DNA from: Flavobacteriales bacterium
Lineage (GTDB): Bacteria > Bacteroidota > Bacteroidia > Flavobacteriales_F > PHOS-HE28
Assembly (NCBI GenBank): GCA_020852835.1
Contig: JADZAC010000087.1
Location: 1-38,502 of the forward strand
Reading direction: 5' to 3'
DNA: 38,502 nt
A program made the translations under genes and the position numbers. The notes below the pieces were generated by a model. It saw nothing but the letters and a program-made list of their open reading frames with translations. It was not told the origin of the DNA and searched no databases. This document shows, piece by piece, positions 16,274-25,251 of this stretch (position 1 is its first letter; every line of letters begins with the position of its first letter).

Positions 16274-16345
16274 TATACCAAGTCCGGTTATACGCGGTTT
16301 CTCCCCTTTGGATATCAACATAATACACGGCCTTGGTTGTACAGC

Positions 16346-16353
16346 TACTTTCG
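16346..16353 (+). promoter_or_regulatory. Probable -7 promoter element for the flavoprotein gene
   Basis: TACTTTCG, the same variant octamer as upstream of wecB, lies 29 bases before the TTG start chosen at 16383. Its place inside the longer reading frame supports the later start. Confidence 0.5.
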
Positions 16354-16382
16354 CGCCCGTTGACCACGCCAACTTTTTCGCC

Positions 16383-17333
16383 TTGAGCAATCGCATCACC
16401 TCCCTCTTCGGCGTACGCTACCCCTTGGTGCAGGCCGGAATGATCTGGAACTCCGGCTGGCGCTTGGCCTCGGCCGTAAGCAATGCCGGCGGCTTGGGCG
16501 TCATCGGTTCGGGCAGCATGTATCCCCAGGTGCTGCTGGAGCATGTGCGCAAGTGCAAGGCCGCCACCAACAAACCCTTTGCCGTGAACATCCCCATGCT
16601 GTACCCGGCCGTGGAGGAGCACATCGCCACGGTGATCGCCGAACAGGTGCCCATTGTGGTGACCAGCGCCGGCAACCCCGCCACGTGGACGGCCAAGTTG
16701 AAGGATGCCGGGGTTACCGTGGTGCATGTGGTGGCCAGCGCCAAATTCGCCCGCAAGGCCGAACAAGCCGGGGTGGATGCCGTGGTGGCCGAAGGCTTCG
16801 AGGCGGGGGGCCACAATGGCCGCGAGGAAACCACCACCTTGGTGCTGGTGCCCTTGGTGCGCGACGCCGTGCAGGTGCCCGTGATCGCGGCCGGGGGCAT
16901 TGCCCATGGCCGGGCCATGCTGGCCGCCATGGCCTTGGGCGCGGATGGGGTGCAATTGGGCAGCCGCTTTGTGTGTTCCGAGGAGAGCAGCGCCCACCCC
17001 GCCTTCAAGCAGCATGTGGTGCAAAGCCAAGAAGGCGACACACTGCTCACCCTCAAGGAATTGGCCCCGGTCCGCCTGATGCGCAACGCATTCTACGAAG
17101 AACTCCGGCAGGCCTATGCCCGCTGCGCCGGCATCGAGGAGCTCAAGCAGATCCTGGGGCGGGCCCGTGCCAAACGCGGCATGTTCGAAGGCGACCTGGA
17201 ACAGGGTGAACTGGAGATTGGCCAAGTGGCCGCCGCACTCCACGAGGTGTTGCCCGCAGCGCAGATCGTGGAACGGGTAATGCAGGAATTCAGGCAGGCC
17301 CGCCTGCAGCTGGCTGCGATGGAAAGCCTATGA
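16383..17333 (+). CDS. Nitronate monooxygenase / FabK-like FMN flavoprotein
   Basis: A TIM-barrel FMN enzyme of the 2-nitropropane dioxygenase/FabK family, 316 residues. It would oxidise nitronates or reduce enoyl-ACP; homologs in Bacteroidota are mostly labelled nitronate monooxygenase. Motifs: YPLVQAGMIW at the N-terminus, SAVSNAGGLGVIGSGSMYP, VVTSAGNP, EGFEAGGHNGREE with the catalytic-type histidine, IAAGGIAHGRAM and GADGVQLGSRFV for FMN phosphate. The start is not an ATG: I choose TTG at 16383, where SNRITSLFGVRYP begins. An in-frame TTG 75 bases earlier would place the promoter element inside the gene. It diverges from the DUF6089 gene and is followed 49 bases later by a large secreted protein. 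Confidence 0.85.
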   Translation: MSNRITSLFGVRYPLVQAGMIWNSGWRLASAVSNAGGLGVIGSGSMYPQVLLEHVRKCKAATNKPFAVNIPMLYPAVEEHIATVIAEQVPIVVTSAGNPATWTAKLKDAGVTVVHVVASAKFARKAEQAGVDAVVAEGFEAGGHNGREETTTLVLVPLVRDAVQVPVIAAGGIAHGRAMLAAMALGADGVQLGSRFVCSEESSAHPAFKQHVVQSQEGDTLLTLKELAPVRLMRNAFYEELRQAYARCAGIEELKQILGRARAKRGMFEGDLEQGELEIGQVAAALHEVLPAAQIVERVMQEFRQARLQLAAMESL

Positions 17334-17382
17334 GCAACGCCCTGCCTTGCTCCGGGCATGCTCCTTGCTAGGGCGCTGCGTC

Positions 17383-19479
17383 ATGGACAAGATACCGATC
17401 CGGATGGAATTGCGTTGGTGCAACGTGCGCGTTTGGTCTTTCCTCTGCGGGGCGCTCCTGCTCCCTTGCTTGGCTTCTGCCGCCGTGCTGGAGCCCCCCA
17501 GCCTGCGCTGCACTTCCGTGGGCCCCGCCGGTGAGGCCGTGCTCACTTGGGTGGTGCCGCCCGACCCCAACGGACTTTTCCTCCGCTACGATGTGTTCCA
17601 TGCGACAGATCCTGCGGGGCCCTTTGCGCTGGTGGGGCAAGTGGCCACCTATGCCCAAAGCACGTTTACCCACACAGGCGCCGGGGCCGATGCGGCGCCG
17701 CAGTACTACTACCTCACCACGGTCGCGGCTGCAGCACCGCCGAACACCTCGAGCTCCAGCGATACGCTCGCTACCATGTTCCTGCAGGTAACCCAAAGCG
17801 TGCCCTTGGGCAGTTCCGTGGTGGATTGGAACTTGCCCCACGACCCGCCTTTGCCCGGCGCCAACCCTGTTGGCTACGTGCACATGGAGTACCCCGTGGG
17901 CACCTGGGCGCTGGCCGACAGCCTGGTCAATACGTTGCACCATTGGCAGCGCGTGGTTTCGGTCTGTGCCGATTCGCTCACCTTCCGTGCCACTTTGCCC
18001 GATGCCAGCGGCTGCATTTCCACCAGCAATGCCCATGGCGCCTTTTTCCAGGACATCAGCCCGCCCACGGTGCCCACCATCGTGAACCTCACCGTGGATA
18101 CGGCCACCAATCAGGCCGTGCTCAGCTGGAACCCCAGCCCGGAGACGGACACCGACGGGTACATCATTGTGCTTTCCACCCCGGGAGGCAATGTTATTCT
18201 CGATACCCTCTACGGACAGTTCAATACCACCTATACCTGGCCGCTGAGCAATGCCGGTGCCGGTCCTGAATCATACACCGTGGCCGCCATCGATACCTGT
18301 TGGAAAGGCACCCCGCCCAGCCCCAACACCAGTGCCGCATCCAATGCCCATACCAGCGTCCACCTGGCCACCACCTACGACCGTTGTGCAGCAACCATCC
18401 GTGTGGACCGTACCGATTATACAGGCTGGCCGGTGGACCACTACGAACTGTACCTGCAACTGGACCATGCCGGACCGTTGAACTTGATCGCCCTGATGGA
18501 TCCCGCCACCTACCAGCACGTGTTGACCGGAGTGCTGCCCGGGCGGGAGTATTGTTTTGTGGCCAAGGCCGTGGGCCTGCGCGAAACCCTCAGCAACCTG
18601 CACTGCCGCACCACCGCCTACCCGGCGGTACCGCAGTGGAACTACCTCCGCACGGCCACCGTTGCCGGTGAAGACCAAGTGTTGGTGGAAGACAGCGTGG
18701 ACACCGGTGCTTTTACCCGCCGCCTGCTGCTGGAGCGCAGCCACAACGGTCTGCCTTGGGAGGTGCTGGCCACCGCTGTTCCGGGCACGGCCTCCGTGGT
18801 TGCCTTCATTGATACCGATGCACTCCCCGCCGATCGCAGCTATACCTACCGGGTGCTGGTGGAGGACAGCTGCGGAAATACCGTGGTGACCAGCAACACC
18901 GGCAACACCATCCACCTGGCCGCCACGGCCGGCCTGGGCGGAGTGAACCAACTGCTATGGAACGGCTATGTGCAGTGGGCCGGCAACGTTTCGGGTTACC
19001 GCGTGTTCCGCAGCGTGGCGGACGGACCTTTCTCCCTGTTGGCCACCACCGGTCCGGCCCAATGGAGTTTCCAGGATGATGTGCAAGGGCTGTGGCAATC
19101 CTCCGGCAAGTGCTGCTACTATGTGGAGGCGGTGGAGGCCGGCAACCCCTCCGGCATCAACGCCCTGAGCACCAGCAACAGCGCCTGTGCCGTGCAGCAG
19201 GAAGAGGTGTGGGTGCCCAATGCATTCATCGAGGGCGGCTACAACAACACCTTTCGGCCCGTGCTGGCCTATGCGGATGTCAGCGGTTATGAGTTCACCA
19301 TTTTCAACCGTTGGGGCCAACAGATCTGGACCACGACCGACCGGCACCAAGCTTGGGACGGCCGCGTGGGAGGCGGGCTGGTGCCCCAGGGCGTGTACGC
19401 GTGGTACTGCACCTTCCGCAACGGAGCCGGCAAAACCGTGGAGAAGCGCGGCACGGTGACCTTTGTCGCGGGGCAATGA
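17383..19479 (+). CDS. Secreted fibronectin-type repeat protein with T9SS type B (gliding-motility) C-terminal domain
   Basis: A 698-residue extracellular protein. A signal peptide follows either ATG 17383 or ATG 17404 (MELRWCNVRVWSFLCGALLL, cut near ASAA); the second gives a more ordinary leader. The body has several beta-sandwich segments with fibronectin III flavour, for example AVLTWVVPPDPNGLFLRYDV, AVLSWNPSPETDTDGYIIV and SYTYRVLVEDSCG. The final about 90 residues match the gliding motility-associated/type B sorting domain: VWVPNAFIEGGYNNTFRPV, YEFTIFNRWGQQIWTT, QAWDGRVGGGLVPQGVYAW. Such domains direct transport through the type IX system to the surface. No catalytic domain is visible; a surface adhesin or structural role is plausible. 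T9SS machinery genes are not in this window. Confidence 0.85.
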   Translation: MDKIPIRMELRWCNVRVWSFLCGALLLPCLASAAVLEPPSLRCTSVGPAGEAVLTWVVPPDPNGLFLRYDVFHATDPAGPFALVGQVATYAQSTFTHTGAGADAAPQYYYLTTVAAAAPPNTSSSSDTLATMFLQVTQSVPLGSSVVDWNLPHDPPLPGANPVGYVHMEYPVGTWALADSLVNTLHHWQRVVSVCADSLTFRATLPDASGCISTSNAHGAFFQDISPPTVPTIVNLTVDTATNQAVLSWNPSPETDTDGYIIVLSTPGGNVILDTLYGQFNTTYTWPLSNAGAGPESYTVAAIDTCWKGTPPSPNTSAASNAHTSVHLATTYDRCAATIRVDRTDYTGWPVDHYELYLQLDHAGPLNLIALMDPATYQHVLTGVLPGREYCFVAKAVGLRETLSNLHCRTTAYPAVPQWNYLRTATVAGEDQVLVEDSVDTGAFTRRLLLERSHNGLPWEVLATAVPGTASVVAFIDTDALPADRSYTYRVLVEDSCGNTVVTSNTGNTIHLAATAGLGGVNQLLWNGYVQWAGNVSGYRVFRSVADGPFSLLATTGPAQWSFQDDVQGLWQSSGKCCYYVEAVEAGNPSGINALSTSNSACAVQQEEVWVPNAFIEGGYNNTFRPVLAYADVSGYEFTIFNRWGQQIWTTTDRHQAWDGRVGGGLVPQGVYAWYCTFRNGAGKTVEKRGTVTFVAGQ

Positions 19480-19554
19480 CCGGCGCCGGCACAACGGCGG
19501 GGGCCTCCCTTTGAGCGGGCGTGTGCGGCGCACCGGTGCGGTGCCGTGAACGGC

Positions 19555-20694
19555 TTATTGCAGGCCGCCGCGGATGTAGTTCAACACGGCCGTACCCTTG
19601 GGCGTGATCCCGTTGGGATTGGTGTTCGCCGTGTTGTTCTTCGCGTTGGGGTTGTACAGCACCTGGTCCAGCAGGTAGTCGCCGGCTTGCAGGTGTTGCA
19701 TGATGTTGCGGAAGTGCGCCACCGTCAACTGGCCCACCTGCTGGATGGGCAATTGGGGGTTGATGATCCCGGCCTCGGTTACGGCAATATGCCGGCCCGG
19801 GGGCAACATGGCCCGCAAACGGTCGATCTGGCCGTAGTCATATCCTTCCAGGCTGCTGCCGCGCACGTACAAATGGATGGTAGCGTTCAAGTCGCGGCTG
19901 CGGTAAGCGCCGTTCACGGCCTTGGCCACCACGCTGTTCCACTGCTCACTGCGGTCCGCAGCACCGCTTTGTTCCTTGGCCGGGGCGAAGATCAAGTAGT
20001 AGGGCAGGTTGAAACGGTCCAATTCCTTCCAATAGGCGGGCAGGATCTCGTTCACATACAGTTCCGGGGTGATCGCGCGGGTCACTTCCTCATGGCTGCG
20101 GTCCCCTTTGGCAAACTTCGGCAGGTAGTACTCGTTCATCATTTCAATGAAGTCGAACGTGGCTCCGGCATCCATCCAGCGCTGGAGCAGTGCGGCCTGG
20201 TTGGCCGGGGCGTCATTGCCGTTGATCACGAACACCAGGCGCACGCCCTGCTTTTTCTGCAGTGCGGCCCATTTGCCGATCATGCCTTCGGTCCAATCCT
20301 TTCCATAGGTGTTCTGCGATATGGTGCCGCCGTTCACGCGGATCACCAGGCGGTTTTTGATGGCCGGGGCACTGAGCTGGTCCAGCAAGTTGTTGGCCAG
20401 GGCGGTTTGCTCGTCCACATCTTTGGAGCCCTTGGCATTGAAGCCGAAGTAGGGGCGGCCATCGGTGCTCATGCTTTGCTGGGGCCCATCGGCAGGTGGG
20501 GCCGGTGCCGTTGCCGGCGCCGCGGGATCCGTGGTGCCGGCCTGTGGCGCCGGGGGGGCGGGCGCACCAGCTTGGGGGGCGGAAGGCGCCGGTTTTTTAT
20601 GGTGCGGGCCGTTGGGGTGCATGCACCCTGCAGCGCCAATGGCCAGCAGCAGAACTGGGAGCAGGCGGTACCAAGGTTGGGCGGGCTTGATCAT
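19555..20694 (-). CDS. Lipoprotein with TIM-barrel, clan-A glycoside-hydrolase-like domain
   Basis: A 379-residue lipoprotein: signal MIKPAQPWYRLLPVLLLAIG, lipobox IGAAGC with Cys24, then a Pro/Ala-rich linker to residue 70. The folded part starts YFGFNAKGS and has alternating strands such as NRLVIRVNGG, VRLVFVINGN, TFDFIEMMNEYY, PYYLIFAPAK, IHLYVRGSS and HIAVTEAGI. Asn187-Glu188 and Glu307, 119 residues apart, sit where clan GH-A enzymes hold their acid/base Asn-Glu and nucleophile Glu. I infer a cell-surface or periplasmic glycosidase-like protein, but I do not recognise a specific family. I chose the ATG at 20692-20694 because the lipoprotein signal begins there. A CATCTTTG element at 20803-20810 (minus) is a possible promoter. 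Confidence 0.7.
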   Translation of the reverse strand: MIKPAQPWYRLLPVLLLAIGAAGCMHPNGPHHKKPAPSAPQAGAPAPPAPQAGTTDPAAPATAPAPPADGPQQSMSTDGRPYFGFNAKGSKDVDEQTALANNLLDQLSAPAIKNRLVIRVNGGTISQNTYGKDWTEGMIGKWAALQKKQGVRLVFVINGNDAPANQAALLQRWMDAGATFDFIEMMNEYYLPKFAKGDRSHEEVTRAITPELYVNEILPAYWKELDRFNLPYYLIFAPAKEQSGAADRSEQWNSVVAKAVNGAYRSRDLNATIHLYVRGSSLEGYDYGQIDRLRAMLPPGRHIAVTEAGIINPQLPIQQVGQLTVAHFRNIMQHLQAGDYLLDQVLYNPNAKNNTANTNPNGITPKGTAVLNYIRGGLQ

Positions 20695-20867
20695 TCCGGT
20701 AAGGGATGTGGGTGTTGAGGTGCGTGGGAAGGCTCGGACGGATGGAGCCGCACAGATGGCCAGGGCCAATGCCGTGCCAAGCTGATCGCCCCAAAGCTTG
20801 AACAAAGATGATCGAATTCATGCGCACGTCTGCCGCGGGCGGCACTTTTTCCACCCCCAGGTTTGCG

Positions 20868-21596
20868 TTAGCGCAGGCGGAACGTTTCCGCCACCAGGCC
20901 GCCTCCCACCGTGTGCTCCACGAACTGCACCACCCCTTGGGCATCCACCAGTAACACGGTGCTGCACCGCGTTCCATACTGCGGCGAGCGGATGAAGATG
21001 GCTGAGGCGGCGCGTTCCTGTTCCAGCGGAAGACCGGTCTGTGGCAACTGCCCGTCTTCGGCGGTTTGATCATCGGCCAGCAGGGCGAACAACCCATCCA
21101 TCAGTGCGGCATCGGGCCGGTGCAGCAGGGCATCCAGGGTGGTACGGGCTTTCTCCACCTTGGGCCAGGGCGTGTTCAGAAAGGCGTTGCTCAGGCCATG
21201 GATGCCGGGTGCCAAGGGCAGACCTGCCGGTTGCACGTTGTTGTGGTAATGCAGCGCTTTCACGTGGCCGTAAAAGAGGTTGAACCCGGCGTATGCCTCG
21301 CCATCGGCGGCTTCAATGTCGCGTTCCAACGCCTGTCGCACCAGCAACCCGCGGGAGGGGCCGGGTTGCGGGGCGAGGCGCATGTTGCGGTGGTTGGTGA
21401 TCGCGGCGAAGCGGCCCCTGCGGGTGATCCCCAGCCATGTGCCCCCGGCCTGCAGGTCCCGCCCGGCCAGCAATTGCGGGGCTTCCGGCCAAAAGTGCGC
21501 AGCTTCCGCCGGGCGATCGCGGAATTCATCCCGGTTGGCCGCCACGATCAACGGGAAGCGCGGATGCACTCGATAGGCCAGGGCGATCAGGCACAT
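20868..21596 (-). CDS. NRDE family protein (TANGO2-like)
   Basis: A 242-residue cytosolic protein of the NRDE/TANGO2 family, which has an Ntn-hydrolase-like fold and no firmly established bacterial reaction; human TANGO2 is linked to metabolism and heme handling. Residues 1-3 are MCL with the conserved Cys2, and AANRDEF near residue 20 is the family signature. GTWLGITRRGRFAAITNHRN and PGIHGLSNAFLNTPWPKVE are further family motifs. The start codon lies only four bases after a perfect TACCTTTG promoter element, suggesting a leaderless mRNA. It diverges from nadA. Confidence 0.88.
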   Translation of the reverse strand: MCLIALAYRVHPRFPLIVAANRDEFRDRPAEAAHFWPEAPQLLAGRDLQAGGTWLGITRRGRFAAITNHRNMRLAPQPGPSRGLLVRQALERDIEAADGEAYAGFNLFYGHVKALHYHNNVQPAGLPLAPGIHGLSNAFLNTPWPKVEKARTTLDALLHRPDAALMDGLFALLADDQTAEDGQLPQTGLPLEQERAASAIFIRSPQYGTRCSTVLLVDAQGVVQFVEHTVGGGLVAETFRLR

Positions 21597-21600
21597 GCTG

Positions 21601-21608
21601 CAAAGGTA
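21601..21608 (-). promoter_or_regulatory. -7 promoter element, probable leaderless start of the NRDE gene
   Basis: Minus-strand TACCTTTG, exact TAnnTTTG, is followed by CAGC and then ATG. With a start point about five to seven bases after the element, the mRNA would begin at or beside the A of the start codon. Confidence 0.6.
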
Positions 21609-21663
21609 CCGCCCGTCCGCGGCCCAACTGACGCTTGTCAGCCCCCGGGGATGCCAAGCGGCA

Positions 21664-21671
21664 GACCTTTG
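21664..21671 (+). promoter_or_regulatory. Possible -7 promoter element of nadA, near-leaderless
   Basis: GACCTTTG differs from TAnnTTTG only at the first base and is followed by five bases and the nadA ATG. It mirrors the divergent element of the NRDE gene 56 bases away. Confidence 0.45.
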
Positions 21672-21676
21672 TTGCT

Positions 21677-22657
21677 ATGACTTCCCCGAACCCGGCGACG
21701 GCACCTGTTCCGGCCACCGCAACCCGCTCAGACCATGAACTGGTGGAAGAGATCCACCGGCTCAAACAGGAGCGCAACGCCATCATCCTCGCACACTACT
21801 ACCAGCAACCGGAGATCCAGGAGCTGGCCGATTTCGTGGGCGACAGCCTCGGCCTGGCGCAGGCGGCCGACAAGACCGGCGCCGACACCATCCTCTTTTG
21901 CGGCGTGCACTTCATGGCCGAAACGGCCAAGATCCTCAACCCCGGGCGCAAGGTGCTGCTGCCCGACCTCAATGCGGGCTGTTCCTTGGCGGACAGCGCC
22001 CCGCCGGAGAAATTCCGCGCCTTTCTGGACCGGCACCCGGACCACGTGGTAGTGAGCTACATCAACTGCAGCGCCGAGGTCAAGGCCATGAGCGACATCA
22101 TCTGCACCAGCAGCAATGCCGTGCGCGTGGTGCAAAGCATCCCGGCAGACCGCAAGGTGATCTTCGCCCCGGACAAGCATTTGGGCGCCTACGTGCAGCG
22201 GGCCACCGGCCGGGAGCTCGTATTGTGGGACGGTGTTTGCGAAGTGCATGTGGACATCAGCATCGACAAGTTGAAGTTCCTCCTGGGCAAACATCCCGAT
22301 GCCAAGCTCGTGGCCCATCCCGAGTGCCCGCCGCACATCCTGGCCGAAGCCGACCATGTGGGCAGCACCAGCTCCCTGCTCGACTTCGTGCAGCGCGACC
22401 CGGGCCACACCTTCATCGTGGCCACCGAGGGCGGTATCCTCCATAAGATGCGCGCCGCCGTGCCCCACAAGCACCTTATAGCGGCCCCGGCCAACGCGGA
22501 AAATTCCTGTGCCTGCGCCGAGTGCCCCTACATGAAGCTCAATACCTTGGAGAAGGTGCATGCCGCACTGCTTCACGGAAAGCCGGAGATCACCATGGAT
22601 GAGGCCGTGCGCGTGGGTGCGTTGCGCTCCCTGCGCGCCATGCTCAACCTGGGCTGA
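21677..22657 (+). CDS. nadA: Quinolinate synthase A
   Basis: Cytosolic [4Fe-4S] enzyme that condenses iminoaspartate with dihydroxyacetone phosphate to quinolinate in NAD biosynthesis. The 326-residue protein has AIILAHYYQQPEIQELADFV, the substrate motif GVHFMAETAKIL, and three cysteine sites for the cluster: NAGCSLAD, WDGVCEVH and the late CACAECPYMK. Other family segments are INCSAEVKAMSDIICTSSNA and AHPECPPHIL. I start at ATG 21677; the longer frame upstream overlaps the promoter element. It is followed 18 bases later by nadB, its pathway partner, so the two form an operon. nadC is not seen here. Confidence 0.95.
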   Translation: MTSPNPATAPVPATATRSDHELVEEIHRLKQERNAIILAHYYQQPEIQELADFVGDSLGLAQAADKTGADTILFCGVHFMAETAKILNPGRKVLLPDLNAGCSLADSAPPEKFRAFLDRHPDHVVVSYINCSAEVKAMSDIICTSSNAVRVVQSIPADRKVIFAPDKHLGAYVQRATGRELVLWDGVCEVHVDISIDKLKFLLGKHPDAKLVAHPECPPHILAEADHVGSTSSLLDFVQRDPGHTFIVATEGGILHKMRAAVPHKHLIAAPANAENSCACAECPYMKLNTLEKVHAALLHGKPEITMDEAVRVGALRSLRAMLNLG

Positions 22658-22675
22658 TCCCTTGCCAGCGCAACC

Positions 22676-24280
22676 ATGGAAAATACCGTGATCGTCGTAG
22701 GGGGAGGCATCGCCGGGATGGCCTTCGCTGAGCGCCTGGCCGACTTGGCCGGGCCGCAGGTCCGCATTGTGCTCCTCACCAAGGCGCCTGTGGAGGCCAG
22801 CAATTCCTACCTCGCCCAAGGCGGGGTGGCGGCCGTGGTGCTGCCGGAAGATTCCGTGGAGGAACACGTACAGGACACCTTGGCGGTGGGGGCCGGCCTG
22901 TGCGACCCGCGCGTGGTGCGCTTGATCGTGCAGGAAGGCCCCGCCAGCATTGCCCGCCTGGTGGGCGCCGGTGCCCGCTTCGATGCCGATGCCGACGGCC
23001 GCCTGCAATTGGCCCGGGAGGGCGGCCACTCCCAAGCACGCGTGGTGCACCACCGCGATACCACCGGCGCCGAGATCGTGAGGGTGCTCCACGAGCGCGT
23101 GGCCGGTGAACCCCGCATCCAGGTGTTGGAGCATCACCATGCACTGGAGCTTGCCGTGGAAGGCGAGGGCCCGCACAAACGCTGCACCGGCTTGTTGGCC
23201 TTGGACATCCGCAGCGGCAAAACCGCCCTGTACCCGGCCACTGCCGTGGTGCTGGCCTCCGGGGGGCTTGGCCAGGTGTACCGCCACACCACCAACCCGG
23301 CGGCTGCCACCGGTGACGGTATCGCCATGGCCATACGGGCCGGAGTGGCCTTGCGCGACATGGCCTTCGTGCAATTCCATCCCACCGCCCTCTACGATCC
23401 CGCCAATGGCCCCACCTTCCTGATCAGTGAGGCCGTTCGCGGAGCGGGTGCCCGTTTGTTGCATCCCGATGGCACCCCGCTGATGCCCGGCCAGCACCCT
23501 AAAGGCGACCTGGCCCCGCGCAACGTGGTGGCCCGCGTGATCCACCGCGCCATCCAAAGCAGCGGCCGACCGCACGTATGGCTGGATACCGCACCCATCG
23601 GCGTGGAAGCCTTTGCCCGACTGTTTCCCAACATTGCCAACACCTGCGGCCAGCGCGGCATCGTGGGAGGCCGCGACCCCATCCCGGTGATGCCGGCGGC
23701 ACACTACGCCTGCGGCGGCATGCGCACCGATGACCGCGGGGAAACCTCCCTGCCAGGCCTCTTCGCCCTGGGGGAATGCGCCAGCAGCGGGTTGCACGGC
23801 GCCGACCGTTTGGCCTCCAACTCCTTGCTGGAAGCCTTGGTGATGCCCCGGCGAGCTGCCGAAGCCGTGGCCACGCGGCCGCTCGCACAACCCCGTTCGC
23901 CAGGCCCTGACTTAGTGCTGCCCACATTCCGCCTGGAGCCCGACGTGCCCGAAGCCAAGGAGCTGCGCCGGGAGTTGCAGGCGCTTATGACCGCCCAAGT
24001 GGGCATCTTGCGTACGCGGAAGGGTTTGCAACAAGCCAGGCAACGCTTGGCGGCAATAGGGGCCCGCTGTGCCGCAGCAATGAACACGCCTGTGCCTGCG
24101 TGGGCTTGGGCTGAATTGCGAAGCATGGCCCAGGTGGCCGAAGCCATTGCCGCTTCCGCCCTGGAACAGCAGCACAACCTGGGTGCTCATTGGTGCGAGG
24201 ACTTGGCCGAGCCGCCAGTGACCGCCAGGGAGATGCACCAAAACCCGATCCAGGTCGGCAACGCCACAGGCCGCGCATGA
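22676..24280 (+). CDS. nadB: L-aspartate oxidase
   Basis: FAD enzyme that oxidises L-aspartate to iminoaspartate, the first step of de novo NAD synthesis, handing its unstable product to NadA. The 534-residue sequence starts with the FAD-binding VIVVGGGIAGMAFAERLADL. It continues with SNSYLAQGGVAAVV, GGHSQARVVHHRDTTG, LASGGLGQVYRHTTNPAAAT, DMAFVQFHPTALY, HYACGGMRTDDRG and GLHGADRLASNSLLE, all standard for the succinate dehydrogenase/aspartate oxidase family. QFHPT and the RLASNS loop carry active-site residues. It lies just downstream of nadA and overlaps the next small membrane-protein gene by four bases. Confidence 0.95.
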   Translation: MENTVIVVGGGIAGMAFAERLADLAGPQVRIVLLTKAPVEASNSYLAQGGVAAVVLPEDSVEEHVQDTLAVGAGLCDPRVVRLIVQEGPASIARLVGAGARFDADADGRLQLAREGGHSQARVVHHRDTTGAEIVRVLHERVAGEPRIQVLEHHHALELAVEGEGPHKRCTGLLALDIRSGKTALYPATAVVLASGGLGQVYRHTTNPAAATGDGIAMAIRAGVALRDMAFVQFHPTALYDPANGPTFLISEAVRGAGARLLHPDGTPLMPGQHPKGDLAPRNVVARVIHRAIQSSGRPHVWLDTAPIGVEAFARLFPNIANTCGQRGIVGGRDPIPVMPAAHYACGGMRTDDRGETSLPGLFALGECASSGLHGADRLASNSLLEALVMPRRAAEAVATRPLAQPRSPGPDLVLPTFRLEPDVPEAKELRRELQALMTAQVGILRTRKGLQQARQRLAAIGARCAAAMNTPVPAWAWAELRSMAQVAEAIAASALEQQHNLGAHWCEDLAEPPVTAREMHQNPIQVGNATGRA

Positions 24281-24684
24281 GCACCATGGAACCGCGTACC
24301 CGGCGCCCGCGCGGCTCGCTGCCCACTGCCATTGTCGTGGGGTGCTTTGGGCTGCTCACCCTGGCCGCCAGCGCCGCCGTGCTCTTCAACGTGGCGGGGG
24401 CCGCCAGCCAAGCCGGCCAGGTGGTGCCCTTGGTGCTTTGGACCAACCTGCTGGCCAGTACGCTGTACATCGCTGCTGCCCTCGCCCTGATCCGCCGCCT
24501 GACATGGGCGCCGTGGCCACTGTTAGGGGCCCTGCTGTTGCTGCTGGTGGCCGCCTTCGGGTTTTTCCTGCATGTGCAACATGGGCTGCCCTATGAACAG
24601 CGCACCATCGGGGCCCTCTCGTTCCGCATCTTTGTCACCGCCCTCTTCTATGCGGTGGTCCGCCATTTTTCAAAACCTGTTTGA
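24277..24684 (+). CDS. Small four-helix membrane protein
   Basis: A 135-residue protein with four hydrophobic segments (about residues 17-38, 48-68, 73-95 and 108-128) and an Arg/Pro-rich N-terminus (MSTMEPRTRRPRGSLPT). I recognise no family or motif. Its ATG overlaps the nadB stop (ATGA), so it is translationally coupled to NAD synthesis genes, but that may be only positional. An alternative start is the ATG nine bases later. Function unknown. Confidence 0.72.
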   Translation: MSTMEPRTRRPRGSLPTAIVVGCFGLLTLAASAAVLFNVAGAASQAGQVVPLVLWTNLLASTLYIAAALALIRRLTWAPWPLLGALLLLLVAAFGFFLHVQHGLPYEQRTIGALSFRIFVTALFYAVVRHFSKPV

Positions 24685-24708
24685 TCCTTCATACCCCCCA
24701 ATTTCCGG

Positions 24709-25191
24709 ATGAACTCCTCCACGATCGGCACTTTCCTGATCACTGCCTTGATCACTGCTGCCTGCGGCACGGCCGATGCCCCGCACGGTCATGAACATAA
24801 CCACGGCCAGGAGCATGATCATGCGGCCATGCCGGCCCACGATCATGAGCATGAACATGCCCAAGCCGCGGAAGGCCCTGCGGTGCAACTGGACCACGGT
24901 AAAACCTGGGCTGCCAACCCGGAGACCACCGCAGGCATTGCCGCCATGAAGGCCTTGGTAGAAGGGTATCAGGCAGAGGCCGGGGATGGCGCTGCGTTGC
25001 GTGACGGCCTGAATGCCGAGTTCAAACAGATCTTCGCCAAGTGCACCATGACAGGCGAGGCGCATGACCAATTGCACAACTACCTCATTCCGGTGAAAGG
25101 CATGCTGGACAGCCTGGGCACGGCGCCGGAGGCGGCCAAACTGGAGGCCTTGGGGCAGTACTTGGGCACCTACGGCCAATATTTCCATTGA
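24709..25191 (+). CDS. Histidine-rich small lipoprotein
   Basis: A 160-residue predicted lipoprotein: signal MNSSTIGTFLITALI with lipobox ITAAC and Cys19. Residues 26-50 hold ten histidines in 25 positions (HGHEHNHGQEHDH and HDHEHEH), a likely Zn, Cu or Ni buffer. The C-terminal domain (about 58-160) is helical, with FKQIFAKCTMTGEAHDQLHN followed by YLIPVKGML. I believe similar domains occur in other Bacteroidota lipoproteins of unknown role, some without the His stretch. It follows the small membrane gene by 24 bases and precedes queD by 60. QueD is a zinc enzyme, but a link is speculative. Confidence 0.78.
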   Translation: MNSSTIGTFLITALITAACGTADAPHGHEHNHGQEHDHAAMPAHDHEHEHAQAAEGPAVQLDHGKTWAANPETTAGIAAMKALVEGYQAEAGDGAALRDGLNAEFKQIFAKCTMTGEAHDQLHNYLIPVKGMLDSLGTAPEAAKLEALGQYLGTYGQYFH

Positions 25192-25251
25192 GCCTCACCC
25201 ATGCTGCCCGCAGGTGGCCCAGCTGGTAGTTCGGAACGGAATTTTTCATAG

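Noticed and set aside
16242-17243. Upstream extension of the DUF6089 reading frame to 649 codons
   Set aside because: The extra part is antisense to the flavoprotein gene, and a signal peptide and promoter element mark the true start at 16241.
19480-19554. GC-rich hairpin (GCACCGGTGC) between convergent genes as a terminator
   Set aside because: A short palindrome is present but there is no T tract on either strand.
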